This document shows, in pieces, positions 39,302-47,097 of a stretch of 64,000 nucleotides of DNA (positions are counted from its first letter, which is position 1; each line of letters opens with the position of its first letter). Position numbers and translations under genes: made by a program. The stretch is from Pseudomonas parasichuanensis. GTDB taxonomy: Bacteria > Pseudomonadota > Gammaproteobacteria > Pseudomonadales > Pseudomonadaceae. The stretch is taken from assembly GCF_021601385.1 (NCBI RefSeq), contig NZ_BQHO01000022.1:1-64000 (forward strand), given 5' to 3'. The notes beneath the pieces were generated by a model. It was not told the origin of the DNA. It saw nothing but the letters and a program-made list of their open reading frames with translations, and did not search any database.

Positions 39302-40198
39302 TCAATCTCCCTCAGCCACCCGCTCGCGAATCCACTGCACGAAGGCCCGTACCTTGGGCACCTCCGCCGCATGCTCGGCATGGGCCATGAAGTGCCGGCC
39401 ATTGCTGGCCACCGGGTGGTCCCAGGCCACCACCAGCTTGCCCTCGCTCAGCTCCTCGGCCACCAGGTAGCGCGGGATCAGGGCGACGCCGCAGCCGGCG
39501 ATGGCGGCGCGAATGCACAGGTAGAACGTGTCGAAGCGCGGCCCGTGGTAGCTGTTCTGGCTGTGCAGCCCAAGCCCCAGGAACCATTCGTGCCAGGCCT
39601 CCGGACGCGACGCGCATTGCAGCAGGCGGTGTTCGGTCAGTGCCTCGGCGCAGGCTATGCGCTGCCGGGTCAGCAGCGCCGGCGCGCACACCGGTACCAC
39701 GGCTTCGCTGAACAGCTCGATGCAGGTCGCCCCCGGCCAGGTGCCCTGGCCAAAGAAAAAAGCCACGTCGGCCTTGGCCTGCACCAGGTCGAACGGCTCC
39801 AGTTCGTTACGGATGTCCAGGTGGATGCGTGGGTGCCGCTCACCGAAGCCCTTGAGCCGAGGGACCAGCCAGCGCGCACCGAAGGTTGGCTGGGTGGCGA
39901 TGCGCAGCACCTCGGTCTCGTCGCCGTAGCTGAGGATGTAGCGGCTGGAAATGTCGATCTGGGTGAGGATCTTGTTCACTTCGGTCAGGTACAGCGCCCC
40001 CGCCGGGGTGAGGTGCAGGCGCCGGCGAATGCGCTGGAACAGCGGGTGGGCGAGCATGTCCTCGAGCTGCGCCACCTGCTTGCTGACCGCGCTCTGGGTC
40101 AGGTGCAGCTCCTGCGCCGCACGGGTGAAGCTCAGGTGGCGGGCGGCGGCCTCGAAGCACTGCAGGGCGGTGGTGGAAGGCATCAGGCGTCTGGACAT
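39302..40198 (-). CDS. LysR family regulator of the gab group
   Basis: 298 residues from the ATG at 40198; a TTG at 40219 and an ATG at 40183 are alternatives. The N-terminal winged helix is typical (LQCFEAAARHLSFTRAAQEL, HLTQSAVSKQVAQLEDML), followed by a periplasmic-binding-like effector domain related to GcvA (ARWLVPRLKGFGERHPRI). It lies between gabT and gabP and likely responds to a GABA-type metabolite. Similar dyads sit 37-51 bp upstream of its own start and upstream of gabT, implying autoregulation. Confidence 0.88.
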   Translation of the reverse strand: MSRRLMPSTTALQCFEAAARHLSFTRAAQELHLTQSAVSKQVAQLEDMLAHPLFQRIRRRLHLTPAGALYLTEVNKILTQIDISSRYILSYGDETEVLRIATQPTFGARWLVPRLKGFGERHPRIHLDIRNELEPFDLVQAKADVAFFFGQGTWPGATCIELFSEAVVPVCAPALLTRQRIACAEALTEHRLLQCASRPEAWHEWFLGLGLHSQNSYHGPRFDTFYLCIRAAIAGCGVALIPRYLVAEELSEGKLVVAWDHPVASNGRHFMAHAEHAAEVPKVRAFVQWIRERVAEGD

Positions 40199-40234
40199 GG
40201 CGAAGGTGCTACCCGGCAAAAAAGGAAGGAATTC

Positions 40235-40249
40235 ATTCCGTAATAGAAT
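40235..40249. promoter_or_regulatory. LysR-type dyad between lysR and gabP
   Basis: ATTCCGTAATAGAAT, an ATTC-N7-GAAT dyad in the divergent lysR/gabP region and nearly the same as the site in front of gabT. Placed 37 bp from the lysR start and 204 bp from gabP, it could serve both. Confidence 0.5.
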
Positions 40250-40452
40250 GATGTGCTTCGAAAAGGTCGCTTGTTGACCCGTTCCTATAAATTAATACTG
40301 ACCTGAATCAATGATGACAACCGGTGGTGTGAAGAGGAGGGCAAAAACACGACCGGCGTTTGACAAGAACAACAACGAGCACCAGCGACTTACTGAATTC
40401 TGCTCCAACTTTCAGCCGTCCTTGCAACGGCCGACCCATTCGAGGGTTCCCC

Positions 40453-41838
40453 ATGGCATCGCCCAACAACAAGAAACAGCGTTCCCTGCAACACGGCCTG
40501 ACCTCCCGCCAGGTGTCGATGATTTCCATCGCCGGCATCATCGGCGCCGGGCTGTTCATCGGCTCCTCCAACGCCATCGCCACCGCCGGCCCGGCCATTC
40601 TCATCTCCTACGCCATGACCGGTCTGCTGGTGCTGCTGGTGATGCGTATGCTCGGCGAAATGGCCATCGCCAACCCCAACAGCGGTTCGTTCTCCACCTA
40701 TGCCAGCGAAGCCATCGGCCCATGGGCCGGCTTTACCATCGGCTGGCTGTACTGGTGGTTCTGGGTGCTGATCATCCCGGTCGAGGCCATCGCCGGCGCC
40801 GACATCCTGCACGCCTACTTCCCTGGAGTGCCCTCCTGGCTGTTCGCCTTCCTGATCATGGTCGTGCTGTCGGGCACCAACCTGGTCAGCGTGAAGAACT
40901 TCGGTGCCTTCGAGTACTGGTTCGCGCTGGTGAAAGTGGTGGCGATCATTGCCTTCATCGTGGTCTGCAGCCTGGCGGTGTTCGGCTTCTGGCCGCTGGC
41001 CGAGGTTTCCGGCGTCAGCCGCCTGTGGGACAACGGTGGCTTCATGCCCAACGGCTTCGGCACCGTGCTCGGTGGCGTGCTGATCACCATCTTCTCGTTC
41101 TTCGGCGCCGAGATCGTCACCATCGCCGCCGACGAGACCGCCAACCCGAAGGACAAGATCCGCCGCGCCACCAACCTTGTGGTGTACCGCATCGCGATCT
41201 TCTACCTGGCGTCGATTTTCCTGGTGGTGTCGCTGGTGGCCTGGAACGACCCGCAGCTCAAGGCGGTCGGTTCGTTCCAACGCGTGCTGGAGGTGCTCAA
41301 CGTGCCCGGGGCCAAGTTGCTGGTCGACCTGGTGGTGCTGGTGGCGGTCACCAGCTGCATGAACTCGGGCCTGTACACCGCCTCGCGCATGCTCTATTCC
41401 CTGGGCGCCCGTGGCCAGGCGCTGAGCATGACCAAGCGCATCTCCGGGGCCGGCGTGCCGACCGTGGCGGTCATCCTTTCCACCCTGGCAGGTTTTGCCG
41501 GTTGCCTGGTCAACTACGTGTTCCCCGGCAAGGTGTTCGGCTTCCTGCTGTCCACCACCGGCGCCATCGCCCTGCTGGTGTACCTGGTGATCGCCGTGTC
41601 GCAGCTGCGCATGCGGGCCCGCGCCGAGCGTGAAGGCCGGGCGCTGGAGCTGAAGATGTGGCTGTTCCCGTGGCTCACCTGGCTGGTGATCGGCACCATC
41701 GTCATGGTGCTGGGCTACATGCTGTTCAGTGACGCTTATCGCTACGAGACGCTGATGACCGCCGGGGTGACCCTGTTCATCCTGCTGGTGTCACTCACCC
41801 AGCGGCGGGCCAAGGCCGAGCAGGCGCAAACCGCTTGA
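40453..41838 (+). CDS. gabP: GABA permease (APC family)
   Basis: 461 residues with twelve membrane helices. SIAGIIGAGLFIGSSNAIAT near the N-terminus, GSFSTYASEAIGPWAGFTIG, GWLYWWFWVLIIP and LYTASRMLYSLG are shared with E. coli GabP, to which the whole chain aligns well from memory. It imports 4-aminobutyrate with protons. The ATG follows GAGGG with 6-bp spacing. It is divergent from lysR and ends at an intrinsic terminator. Together with gabT it forms a GABA utilisation group. Confidence 0.88.
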   Translation: MASPNNKKQRSLQHGLTSRQVSMISIAGIIGAGLFIGSSNAIATAGPAILISYAMTGLLVLLVMRMLGEMAIANPNSGSFSTYASEAIGPWAGFTIGWLYWWFWVLIIPVEAIAGADILHAYFPGVPSWLFAFLIMVVLSGTNLVSVKNFGAFEYWFALVKVVAIIAFIVVCSLAVFGFWPLAEVSGVSRLWDNGGFMPNGFGTVLGGVLITIFSFFGAEIVTIAADETANPKDKIRRATNLVVYRIAIFYLASIFLVVSLVAWNDPQLKAVGSFQRVLEVLNVPGAKLLVDLVVLVAVTSCMNSGLYTASRMLYSLGARGQALSMTKRISGAGVPTVAVILSTLAGFAGCLVNYVFPGKVFGFLLSTTGAIALLVYLVIAVSQLRMRARAEREGRALELKMWLFPWLTWLVIGTIVMVLGYMLFSDAYRYETLMTAGVTLFILLVSLTQRRAKAEQAQTA

Positions 41839-41856
41839 CCTTCGCTCGCTAGCACG

Positions 41857-41888
41857 CAAGCCCATGGCCTCACCGTCATGGGCTTTTT
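41857..41888 (+). terminator. Intrinsic terminator of gabP
   Basis: AGCCCATG and CATGGGCT form an 8-bp stem with a 10-nt loop, followed by a T5 run, 19 bp after the gabP stop. Confidence 0.85.
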
Positions 41889-41963
41889 CATTGGCCCAGG
41901 TCTGCTCGGGCGTTACTATCCGAGGCCTGCTTCCTTCCCAACACCAACAAGCAAAGGATGCGT

Positions 41964-42461
41964 ATGAACGAGCAAGCCCCTTCCCTGCAGCAACTCGCCG
42001 CCCCCGAAGGCACCTGTTTCGGCTGTGGCTGCAGCCATCCCAGTGGCCTGCACCTGAACAGCTACTGGGGCGAGGACGGCATCCACCTGCTGTGCCGGCA
42101 CTCTCCCGACGAAACCTTCATCGGCTGGCCCGGCCTGGTTTACGGCGGGCTGCTGGCGATGCTGGTCGACTGCCACTCCAACTGGACCGCAATGGCCCAC
42201 CACTACCGCGCCGAAGGCCGCGAGCCCGGCAGCCTGCCGCGCATCGACTGCGTCACCGGCCAGCTCGGCCTGACGTACCTGAAGCCCACACCCATGGGCG
42301 TCGAGCTGCTGCTCAAGGCGCGGGTAGAAGGCGAGGTAGGGCGCAAGACCCGGGTGATCTGCGAAGTCTGGGCCGGTGATGTGCTGACCGTCACCGCCGA
42401 TTCGGTGTTCGTGCGGGTGGATACCGCGAAGCTCAAGCAGCAGGCACACGGTGGACAGTGA
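41964..42461 (+). CDS. PaaI-type hotdog thioesterase
   Basis: 165 residues from the ATG at 41964 (AAGGA five bases upstream); the ATG six bases earlier is too close to the ribosome binding site. GTCFGCGCSHPSGLHLNSY is the cysteine-containing N-terminus seen in many PaaI-like proteins, and WPGLVYGGLLAMLVDCHSNW is the hotdog catalytic helix with an acidic residue. Substrate unknown, probably an acyl-CoA. It stands alone between gabP and an acetyltransferase gene 54 bp downstream. Confidence 0.85.
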   Translation: MNEQAPSLQQLAAPEGTCFGCGCSHPSGLHLNSYWGEDGIHLLCRHSPDETFIGWPGLVYGGLLAMLVDCHSNWTAMAHHYRAEGREPGSLPRIDCVTGQLGLTYLKPTPMGVELLLKARVEGEVGRKTRVICEVWAGDVLTVTADSVFVRVDTAKLKQQAHGGQ

Positions 42462-42515
42462 CCGGGCAGGGCTGGCATTGTCGGGCATGATCCGGCTGCC
42501 CGACAGGATGTTGCC

Positions 42516-43031
42516 ATGCCTTACCAGATTCGCCCGGCCCGCAGCGATGACTGTGAGGCCCTGAGCCACATCGGCCAGGCCACCTTCGCCCTGGCCAGCC
42601 CACCCGACAGCGCGCCTGGTGCGCTGCAGCACTACATCACGCACAACCTGCAGCCCGAGCATTTCCAGCTGCACCTGCAACACCCGCACAAGCGGCTGCT
42701 GATCGTCGAGCAGGCAGGCCATGCCCTGGGCTACAGCATGCTCGACCTGGCGCCGGGCCGGCTGGATATCGCCGCCGCCGAGCGCCTGGTGGAAATCTCC
42801 CGCTGCTACGTGCTGCCTGAAGCGCACGGCCAGGGTGCGGCGCAACTGCTGCTGGACGCGACCCTGGCGCACACCCGCGGCGCGGTGCGCCTGACCGTCA
42901 ACGAAGGCAACGCCCGAGCCATTCGCTTTTACCAGCGCAACGGTTTTCGCAAGGTCGGCGAGGCGATCTTCCCGTGCGGCGACGAGCGGCACCGTGACTG
43001 GGTGATGGTCAGGTCGCCCGACGGTCTCTAG
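42516..43031 (+). CDS. GNAT family N-acetyltransferase
   Basis: 171 residues. RCYVLPEAHGQGAAQLLLDA is the acetyl-CoA binding motif A (Q/R-x-x-G-x-A/G), and NEGNARAIRFYQRNGFRKVG is the conserved C-terminal motif B. AGGA lies eight bases upstream of the ATG. The acceptor is unknown. The GST gene follows by about 30 bp on the same strand. Confidence 0.88.
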   Translation: MPYQIRPARSDDCEALSHIGQATFALASPPDSAPGALQHYITHNLQPEHFQLHLQHPHKRLLIVEQAGHALGYSMLDLAPGRLDIAAAERLVEISRCYVLPEAHGQGAAQLLLDATLAHTRGAVRLTVNEGNARAIRFYQRNGFRKVGEAIFPCGDERHRDWVMVRSPDGL

Positions 43032-43062
43032 ATTGATCACACTCCCCATCCAAGGCACGCAC

Positions 43063-43758
43063 ATGACCGATCTCTTTGCATTCCCCATTACCCACAAATG
43101 GCCGGCGCAGCACCCCGAGCGCCTGCAACTGTATTCGCTGCCCACGCCCAACGGGGTCAAGGTGTCGATCATGCTCGAAGAGATCGGCCTGCCCTATGAG
43201 GCGCACAAGGTCAGCTTCGACAGCGAGGACCAGCTCAGCCCCGAATTCATCTCCCTCTCGGCCAACAACAAGATCCCGGCGATCCTCGACCCCAACGGCC
43301 CCGGCGGCAAACCGCTGCCGTTGTTCGAATCCGGCGCGATCCTGCAGTACCTGGCCGAAAAGAGCGGCCGATTGCTCAGCCAGGACCCGGCCCAGCGCTA
43401 CCAGACGATCCAGTGGCTGATGTTCCAGATGGGCGGCATCGGGCCGATGTTCGGCCAGGTGGGGTTCTTCCACTTCTTTGCCGGCAAGGACTACGAGGAC
43501 AAGCGCCCGCGCGACCGTTACGTCAACGAGTCCAGGCGTTTGCTGGGTGTGCTGGACCGGCACCTGCAAGGCCGCGAGTGGATGGTCGACGAATACAGCA
43601 TCGCCGACATCGCCATCTTCCCCTGGGTGCGCAACCTGGTGGAGCGGTATAACGCTCGTGAACTGGTAGGGTTCGATGAGTTTTCCGAAGTCGGGAGGGT
43701 ACTGGCGGCCTTCCTGAAGCGGCCTGCGGTGCAACGGGGATTGTTCATCCCTGGTTGA
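43063..43758 (+). CDS. Nu-class glutathione S-transferase (YfcG-like disulfide-bond oxidoreductase)
   Basis: 231 residues from the ATG at 43063 (AAGG eight bases upstream). The thioredoxin-like domain has YSLPTPNGVKVSIMLEEIGL; TPNG is the Nu-class signature in which Thr/Asn replace the catalytic Tyr/Ser/Cys. NNKIPAI and LFESGAILQYLAEKSGRLL form the glutathione site. The helical domain has YSIADIAIFPW. E. coli YfcG and YghU have disulfide reductase activity with GSH. The gene ends at a long hairpin. Confidence 0.88.
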   Translation: MTDLFAFPITHKWPAQHPERLQLYSLPTPNGVKVSIMLEEIGLPYEAHKVSFDSEDQLSPEFISLSANNKIPAILDPNGPGGKPLPLFESGAILQYLAEKSGRLLSQDPAQRYQTIQWLMFQMGGIGPMFGQVGFFHFFAGKDYEDKRPRDRYVNESRRLLGVLDRHLQGREWMVDEYSIADIAIFPWVRNLVERYNARELVGFDEFSEVGRVLAAFLKRPAVQRGLFIPG

Positions 43759-43770
43759 AATGTAGATAGC

Positions 43771-43818
43771 CAGATCAACCAGCCTGCTGTGCGGTGAGGC
43801 GGCAGGCAGGTTGATCTG
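43771..43818. terminator. Long hairpin between convergent GST and unknown gene
   Basis: CAGATCAACC and GGTTGATCTG are exact complements, with a second stem CCTGC/GCAGG inside. There is no T-run, so factor-independent termination is uncertain, but its place between convergent genes fits a shared transcript end. Confidence 0.5.
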
Positions 43819-43829
43819 CAGTCAAGTTA

Positions 43830-44249
43830 TCAAGGTGCTTGAATGTGAACGTCGCGCAAGCTCAAGGTTTTGCCGTTGAACGTGAACTTCAAATCCTCTA
43901 AATCAGCGTTGACACGTGGGGCTGCTCCTCCGGCAAAGGTGTTGAAAGTGATTTGCCCTGACTCGGTTTCTTCAGGTAGACCTCCGCCTTCAACAAGGGC
44001 TTCTGCTTTCAAACCGAGCGCAGGATCATTGGGTGATCTGAAAAGATAGGTCTCGGGTAGGTCGGAGCTTGGATCGGTTGTCCACCTGATGAAAACCGTT
44101 ACGGCTGACAGGCCATCGGGCTTGAACGTGAAGGTGAAGGTCTTCGGGTTAAAAAAACCAGCGCTCTGGGTGTTGAATTCCTCTTCTTTGCCGTCGTAGG
44201 TGTAATGCCCCCTTGCCGAGCCGGACTGGATGTAGCTGTGCTTAGCCAT
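43830..44249 (-). CDS. Hypothetical protein, beta-rich, no recognised family
   Basis: 139 residues from an ATG with GAGGAG eight bases upstream. It has no signal peptide or membrane segment and reads as alternating beta strands (NPKTFTFTFKPDGL, AVTVFIRWTTD, GQITFNTFAGGA, LKFTFNGKTLSLRDVHI). Base composition is visibly lower in GC than its neighbours and there are no cysteines. The upstream 140 bp is AT-rich. It looks like a recently acquired or specialised cargo gene. Function unknown. Confidence 0.65.
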   Translation of the reverse strand: MAKHSYIQSGSARGHYTYDGKEEEFNTQSAGFFNPKTFTFTFKPDGLSAVTVFIRWTTDPSSDLPETYLFRSPNDPALGLKAEALVEGGGLPEETESGQITFNTFAGGAAPRVNADLEDLKFTFNGKTLSLRDVHIQAP

Positions 44250-44389
44250 ATTGTTGCTCCTCGATTCATTGAGTGAGCAGTTAATTAATACCTGAATCTA
44301 TGCGCCGACAACTGATAGAAATGCTAGGTGTCACGCTCAGTGTTGGCTCGTTTGGGCGCAGTCTTCCGGGCTCGTATCGGGGGGCGCCT

Positions 44390-46006
44390 TTAGAGAAACT
44401 GATTGAGAACCCAGTAAAGGCTCCCCGCCAACACCATCGCCGCAGGTAGCGTCAACACCCAGGCCATCAGCAGGTTGATGAGCGTACGTTTCTGGATCCC
44501 CGACCCATTGGCCACCATGGTCCCGGCCACCCCCGAACTCAGCACATGGGTGGTCGACACCGGCAGCCCGAACATGTCTGCCGCGCCAATGGTGCACATT
44601 GCCACCACCTCCGCCGACGCCCCCTGGGCATAGCTCAGGTGGGTCTTGCCGATCTTTTCGCCCACCGTCACCACGATGCGCCGCCAGCCGACCATGGTGC
44701 CCAGGCCCAGGGCGATGGCCACCGCCACCTTGACCCACAGCGGGATGTAGCGGGTGGCGTCGTCCAGTTGACGCTTGAACAGTTGCACATGGCGGGCAGT
44801 GTCGGCGTCGAACGCCACCAGGGCGTTCTTGTCGATCAGGCGGATGGCTTCACTGGTCAGGTACATGTCGTTGCGCACGTTGGCCATGGCCTCGGCCGGT
44901 ACGCGGTTGAGCGAGCCATAGCCCTTGACCTCTTCGCCGATCATGCCGGTCAGCGCGGCCAGGGCCGGGACCAGTTCGGGGGTGGGCTTGGGCTGGCTAA
45001 TGAAGGCGGTCAGGGTGTGCCGTGGGTCGGCCGGGGCCGCTTGCGGGGCGCTGCGCACCAGGGCCTGGCGGGTCACCTCGGCCACTGCCGAGAACTGCAG
45101 GGCCTGTTCGCTGGGCATGGTCTTGTTCAGCGCGTAGGCCATCGGCAGGGTGCCGACCAGGATCAGCATGATCAGGCCCATGCCTTTCTGCCCGTCGTTG
45201 GAGCCATGGGCGAACGACACGCCGGTGCAGGTTAGGATGAGTACACCGCGGATCCACCAGGGTGGTGGAGTCTGGCCCTCGGGCGCCTGATAAAGCTCCT
45301 TACGCTTGACCAGCGCGCGCAATGCCAGCAGCAGCAGGGCGGCGCAGGCGAAACCGATCAGCGGGGAAAACAGCAGGGCATAACCGACTTTGCTCGCCTG
45401 GCCCCAGTCCACACCGCTGGTGCCGTCGCGCCCATGCATCAGCGCGTTGGCCACGCCCACCCCGATGATCGAGCCGATCAGCGTGTGCGAGGACGAGGCC
45501 GGCAGGCCCAGCCACCAGGTGCCGAGGTTCCAGATGATCGCCGCCAGCAGCAGGGCGAAGACCATGGCGAAGCCGGCGCCCGAACCCACCTGCAGGATCA
45601 GCTCCACCGGCAGCAGGGCGATGATGCCGAAGGCCACCGCGCCGCTGGACAGCAACACCCCGAGAAAATTGCACAGCCCCGACCACACCACCGCCACCGG
45701 CGCTGGCAGCGAATGGGTGTAGATCACCGTGGCTACGGCGTTGGCGGTGTCGTGGAAACCGTTGACGAATTCGAAGCCCAGGGCAATCAGCAAGGCCAGG
45801 CCCAGCAACAGGAACGGCGTGACCGTGGTGATCACCGTGCCACTGGCGCTGACGTCTTGCTTGAGGCTCCAGAAGGTATAGGCCAGGCCGGCCAGCAGCA
45901 GGCCGAAGAACAGTACCAGGGTGGCGCGGCCAGGGCGGTGGGACAGCTGCGGGCGGGAATCGAGCTTGACCAGCGCGTCCTGGCTGGCCATTGAGGGGGT
46001 TGTCAT
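44390..46006 (-). CDS. Pit-type inorganic phosphate transporter
   Basis: 538 residues from the ATG at 46006 (GGAG six bases upstream). The duplicated PHO-4 signatures are both present: FEFVNGFHDTANAVATVIYT in the first half and GAADMFGLPVSTTHVLSSGV in the second, with SFAHGSNDGQKGMGL between them. A central hydrophilic loop (about residues 310-430) separates the two membrane halves. It transports metal-phosphate with protons. It has no PhoU-like partner adjacent. Confidence 0.92.
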   Translation of the reverse strand: MTTPSMASQDALVKLDSRPQLSHRPGRATLVLFFGLLLAGLAYTFWSLKQDVSASGTVITTVTPFLLLGLALLIALGFEFVNGFHDTANAVATVIYTHSLPAPVAVVWSGLCNFLGVLLSSGAVAFGIIALLPVELILQVGSGAGFAMVFALLLAAIIWNLGTWWLGLPASSSHTLIGSIIGVGVANALMHGRDGTSGVDWGQASKVGYALLFSPLIGFACAALLLLALRALVKRKELYQAPEGQTPPPWWIRGVLILTCTGVSFAHGSNDGQKGMGLIMLILVGTLPMAYALNKTMPSEQALQFSAVAEVTRQALVRSAPQAAPADPRHTLTAFISQPKPTPELVPALAALTGMIGEEVKGYGSLNRVPAEAMANVRNDMYLTSEAIRLIDKNALVAFDADTARHVQLFKRQLDDATRYIPLWVKVAVAIALGLGTMVGWRRIVVTVGEKIGKTHLSYAQGASAEVVAMCTIGAADMFGLPVSTTHVLSSGVAGTMVANGSGIQKRTLINLLMAWVLTLPAAMVLAGSLYWVLNQFL

Positions 46007-46137
46007 GGGAGCTCCGGGGTGCTTTGCGGCACGAGGCGAGGTATCCCATCCTAGAAACAATCTGTTACCCGGGAGTGACCTCGATCAAAGGAACTTCTAG
46101 TCTAGGAGGCATCGGCGAATTGCCAAGCGAGCCCAGA

Positions 46138-46524
46138 ATGATCCGCTGCAAGCGTGTGTACGACCCCTTTGAAGCCAGCGATGGCCAGCGTGTGCTGGTC
46201 GATCGCCTATGGCCGCGCAACACACGCAAGGAAGACCTGCACGGTCAGTGGCTGCGTGAGGCGGCACCTTCCGACGAACTGCGCAAGGCGTTCCACGCCG
46301 GTACGCTGGATTACCCTGGATTCACCCAGCGTTACCAGCAGGAACTGGCCGCGCACCCCGAGCACTGGTACCCGCTGCTGGACCTGGCGGGCAAGGGCGA
46401 GCTGACCCTGCTGTACGCCGGCAAGGATACCGAGCACAACAATGCCCGGGTGCTCGCCGACTGGCTGGAGGACGAACTGGAGCGGCGCGGGCCTGGGAGT
46501 TCGCCGGTGTGCTATGCCCCTTGA
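46138..46524 (+). CDS. DUF488 family protein (YeaO-like)
   Basis: 128 residues from the ATG at 46138. IRCKRVYDPFEASDGQRVLV, VDRLWPRNTRKED and LLYAGKDTEHNNARVLADWL are the conserved DUF488 segments, including the DRLWPRG-like motif. The biochemical function of the family is not established. It overlaps the following acetyltransferase gene by 11 bp, so the two are probably translated together. Confidence 0.88.
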   Translation: MIRCKRVYDPFEASDGQRVLVDRLWPRNTRKEDLHGQWLREAAPSDELRKAFHAGTLDYPGFTQRYQQELAAHPEHWYPLLDLAGKGELTLLYAGKDTEHNNARVLADWLEDELERRGPGSSPVCYAP

Positions 46525-46945
46525 ACTGATCGCCGCTACCGACAATGACCTGACCTTCGCCCGCGACCTCACGCGCCGGGCGATGCTGCCGTACTACCGC
46601 GAATTCGACCTGCTGTGGATCGAGCAAGCCTTCGACGAAGCCTGGGGCTGGCGCGAGCAATGGCGGGTGGTTGAAGACAGTAAGGTGCTGGGTTTTTGCA
46701 GCCTCAGCCAGGACCGCCAGGCCCTGTTTATCCGCGAGCTGCACCTGCTGCCCGAGCATCGCGGGCGCGGCGTGGGTGGTTGGGTGCTGGAGACACTGGC
46801 CGGCTGGGCTGCGCAGCGGCGCCTGCCGCTGCTGCGGCTGATGGTGTTTCGCAGCAACCCGGCGCGCCAGCTGTACCTGCGCCGGGGGTTTGTCGAGATG
46901 GGCGAGGATGAGTGTTTCGTGCGGATGCAGCGGCCCGTAGCCTGA
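46514..46945 (+). CDS. GNAT family N-acetyltransferase
   Basis: 143 residues from the ATG at 46514 inside the end of the DUF488 gene. IRELHLLPEHRGRGVGGWVL is the acetyl-CoA binding motif A and NPARQLYLRRGFVEMGEDE is motif B. The acceptor substrate is unknown. It is transcribed convergently to the exopolysaccharide operon, from which it is separated by a REP pair. Confidence 0.87.
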   Translation: MPLELIAATDNDLTFARDLTRRAMLPYYREFDLLWIEQAFDEAWGWREQWRVVEDSKVLGFCSLSQDRQALFIRELHLLPEHRGRGVGGWVLETLAGWAAQRRLPLLRLMVFRSNPARQLYLRRGFVEMGEDECFVRMQRPVA

Positions 46946-46955
46946 CGCTACCCAT

Positions 46956-47073
46956 CTGTAGGAGCGGCCTTGCGCCGCGAAAGGGCTGCGCAGCAGCCCC
47001 AGGATTCAAGTGGCGACGCATAGATTGCTGGGGCCGCTTTGCGGCCCTTTCGCGACACAAGGCCGCTCCTGCA
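46956..47073. repeat. REP inverted pair (GTAGGAGCGGCC type) at the end of the alg operon
   Basis: CTGTAGGAGCGGCCTTGCGC faces its complement GGCCGCTCCTGCA, with GGGCTGC and GGCCGCTTTGCGGCC stems inside. It lies 25 bp beyond the algG stop and marks the end of the operon. No intrinsic terminator with a T-run is seen. Confidence 0.85.
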
Positions 47074-47097
47074 ACGGGCGTGCAAGCCCAACAATCG

